A stretch of 48,046 bases of DNA, taken from assembly GCA_938041655.1 (NCBI GenBank), contig CALISW010000084.1, positions 1 to 48,046 of the forward strand, written 5' to 3'. How positions within the stretch are numbered: the first letter of the stretch is position 1; every line of letters begins with the position of its first letter. The notes under the pieces were generated by a model. It did no database searches and was not told where the DNA came from. It was given only the letters and a program-made list of their open reading frames with translations. The position numbers and the translations under genes were made by a program. Positions 47,009-48,046 of the stretch are shown here, piece by piece. Source of the stretch: an uncultured Thiotrichales bacterium (GTDB lineage: Bacteria > Pseudomonadota > Gammaproteobacteria > CAZUMV01).

Positions 47009-48046
47009 CTACTGGATTTTGGCTTTTAGAAAAGCCAGCCCACGCGACGCATATATTTTATACAAATATATACTCAGCAGCAGAGAAGTGATCAATAAAC
47101 CAAACCATTGAAAATACAACTTATTTTGGAACAGCCTTTCGACACTTAAATACACGATCAAATAAATAATAATAAACCCCGATAATTTAAGTGAATACAT
47201 CCACTTAAGCCCCAAGCGCCTCTTAATTGAAAAATACTCTAAAACGAAGCCTATTATTGAACCAATACCCAAGCCACCCATAAATCCTACCAAGTCAAAA
47301 TAATAGTAACCAAATATACAACTCACTATCCTGAAAAGTGAAGTGATACAGGAGAAACCTGCCGCCAATTTAGGTAATTCGAAAGCAATATATGTTCTAT
47401 TGAGTATGGAATATAACAACATTGACCAACTTACAATAGACATCACCTGAGTTACTATACCTGCACTATGATATGCCTCCGAATAAAGATACGTAAAAAA
47501 TAATGGTGAAGAAGCAAAAACCATTAATGTTCCAGATAAAGCTATTGGCATAAAACCCATCATTGTTTTTTCGATTTCAAAATCCAATTCTTCCCCAATA
47601 ACATTATTCCTAGATAGTCTTGCGACCTGTGGGTATATTATTTTTTCATTCAAGACTAATGCAACACCAAAAATGATCGCTCCTAACATTAGCCCTAAAT
47701 TATAAATTCCAGTAGTAGTTGTATCACTTAAGCGTGCCAATATTAATCGATCAGCATTAACTATTAAAAAGGTAAACAATGTTGACAAAAGGATCCATTT
47801 ACCAACTGAAAATATTTCTGACACATACTTTAGGTTTAGCTTGCTAACCGCAATGCCACTTGGACGATAACTCTGCCCTAAAACTAATACGATCATAACT
47901 GAGATAGATGAAGACATTACTAAAGGCCAAACATTTCTATATTTATAAGCGAGAATAACTACTATTACAGTAGCTAAGAACTGCGATAAAAACTGAATTA
48001 GTACACCTGGTATCACTTTCATATTTCTTTGAAGATTAATAATTCT
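47009..48046 (-). CDS. Wzx-type oligosaccharide flippase (partial, N-terminus outside window)
   Basis: The reading frame is open through the right edge, so the internal ATG at 48022 is probably not the start; roughly the first 120 residues would be missing compared with full flippases of about 450-500. What is visible has about ten membrane helices, the NADRLILARL stretch and the FLEYFSIKRRLGL-like C-terminal region of the polysaccharide biosynthesis (MATE-like MVF/Wzx) family. It moves undecaprenyl-linked units across the inner membrane. It is AT-rich (19 G/C of 60 at 47701-47760, counted by hand). It pairs naturally with the convergent Wzy-like gene. Confidence 0.85.
   Translation of the reverse strand, partial: RIINLQRNMKVIPGVLIQFLSQFLATVIVVILAYKYRNVWPLVMSSSISVMIVLVLGQSYRPSGIAVSKLNLKYVSEIFSVGKWILLSTLFTFLIVNADRLILARLSDTTTTGIYNLGLMLGAIIFGVALVLNEKIIYPQVARLSRNNVIGEELDFEIEKTMMGFMPIALSGTLMVFASSPLFFTYLYSEAYHSAGIVTQVMSIVSWSMLLYSILNRTYIAFELPKLAAGFSCITSLFRIVSCIFGYYYFDLVGFMGGLGIGSIIGFVLEYFSIKRRLGLKWMYSLKLSGFIIIYLIVYLSVERLFQNKLYFQWFGLLITSLLLSIYLYKIYASRGLAFLKAKIQ

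Overview
The window reads as chromosome from a gammaproteobacterium, probably free-living or aquatic. The order prmA-(zinc ribbon)-dusB-fis-purH, the divergent pair trxA-rho / rhlB, fxsA next to groES-groEL, and a psp operon divergent from pspF are all gammaproteobacterial arrangements. I cannot place it to genus. Base composition is moderate over the housekeeping genes and visibly AT-richer at the right end (about 45.4-48.0 kb). I see no tRNA, rRNA, CRISPR array, insertion sequence or integrase, and no gene-free stretch longer than about 205 bases.

Layout. 1-5508: cell-surface glycan genes: a partial GT9 heptosyltransferase-type gene and an O-antigen-ligase-type gene (minus), then an asparagine-synthetase-like amidotransferase, a GT4 glycosyltransferase and a sulfotransferase (plus). 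5501-6630: a small zinc-finger protein and ilvE. 6728-14851: a minus-strand signalling and pilus block holding a GGDEF-EAL c-di-GMP protein, an unrecognised 155-residue protein, a HEAT-repeat/Ser-Thr-kinase fusion and two PilT-family ATPases. 15001-17619: groEL, groES and fxsA, with a perfect CIRCE operator and a sigma-70 promoter in front of groES. 17744-23699: leucine synthesis, with leuB (plus), an unknown membrane protein, and leuC-leuD-leuA (minus). 23828-26986: phage-shock genes, led by an extra small periplasmic protein and carrying two PspB-like proteins, with a good sigma-54 promoter and a divergent pspF. 27116-29980: DsbD with a duplicated N-terminal domain, and a TlpA-type thioredoxin. 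30116-35667: accB-accC-prmA-zinc ribbon/DUF3426-dusB-fis, packed as one operon. 35751-42327: purH and purD, separated by wecG-type, manC and manB genes. 42324-45361: rho, trxA and rhlB. 45457-48046: a Wzy-type polymerase/ligase and a partial Wzx-type flippase.

How the parts fit. Three stretches (1-5508, 37439-40958, 45457-48046) supply GDP-mannose precursor synthesis, glycosyl transfer, amidation, sulfation, polymerisation, ligation and export for surface polysaccharide. The 6.7-14.9 kb block suggests that pilus retraction is tied to Ser/Thr phosphorylation and possibly to c-di-GMP; this is the least conventional region and my main candidate for an undercharacterised system. The psp, groESL and dsbD-tlpA groups handle envelope stress, protein folding and disulfide reduction. 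The remaining genes are core metabolism, transcription and translation.
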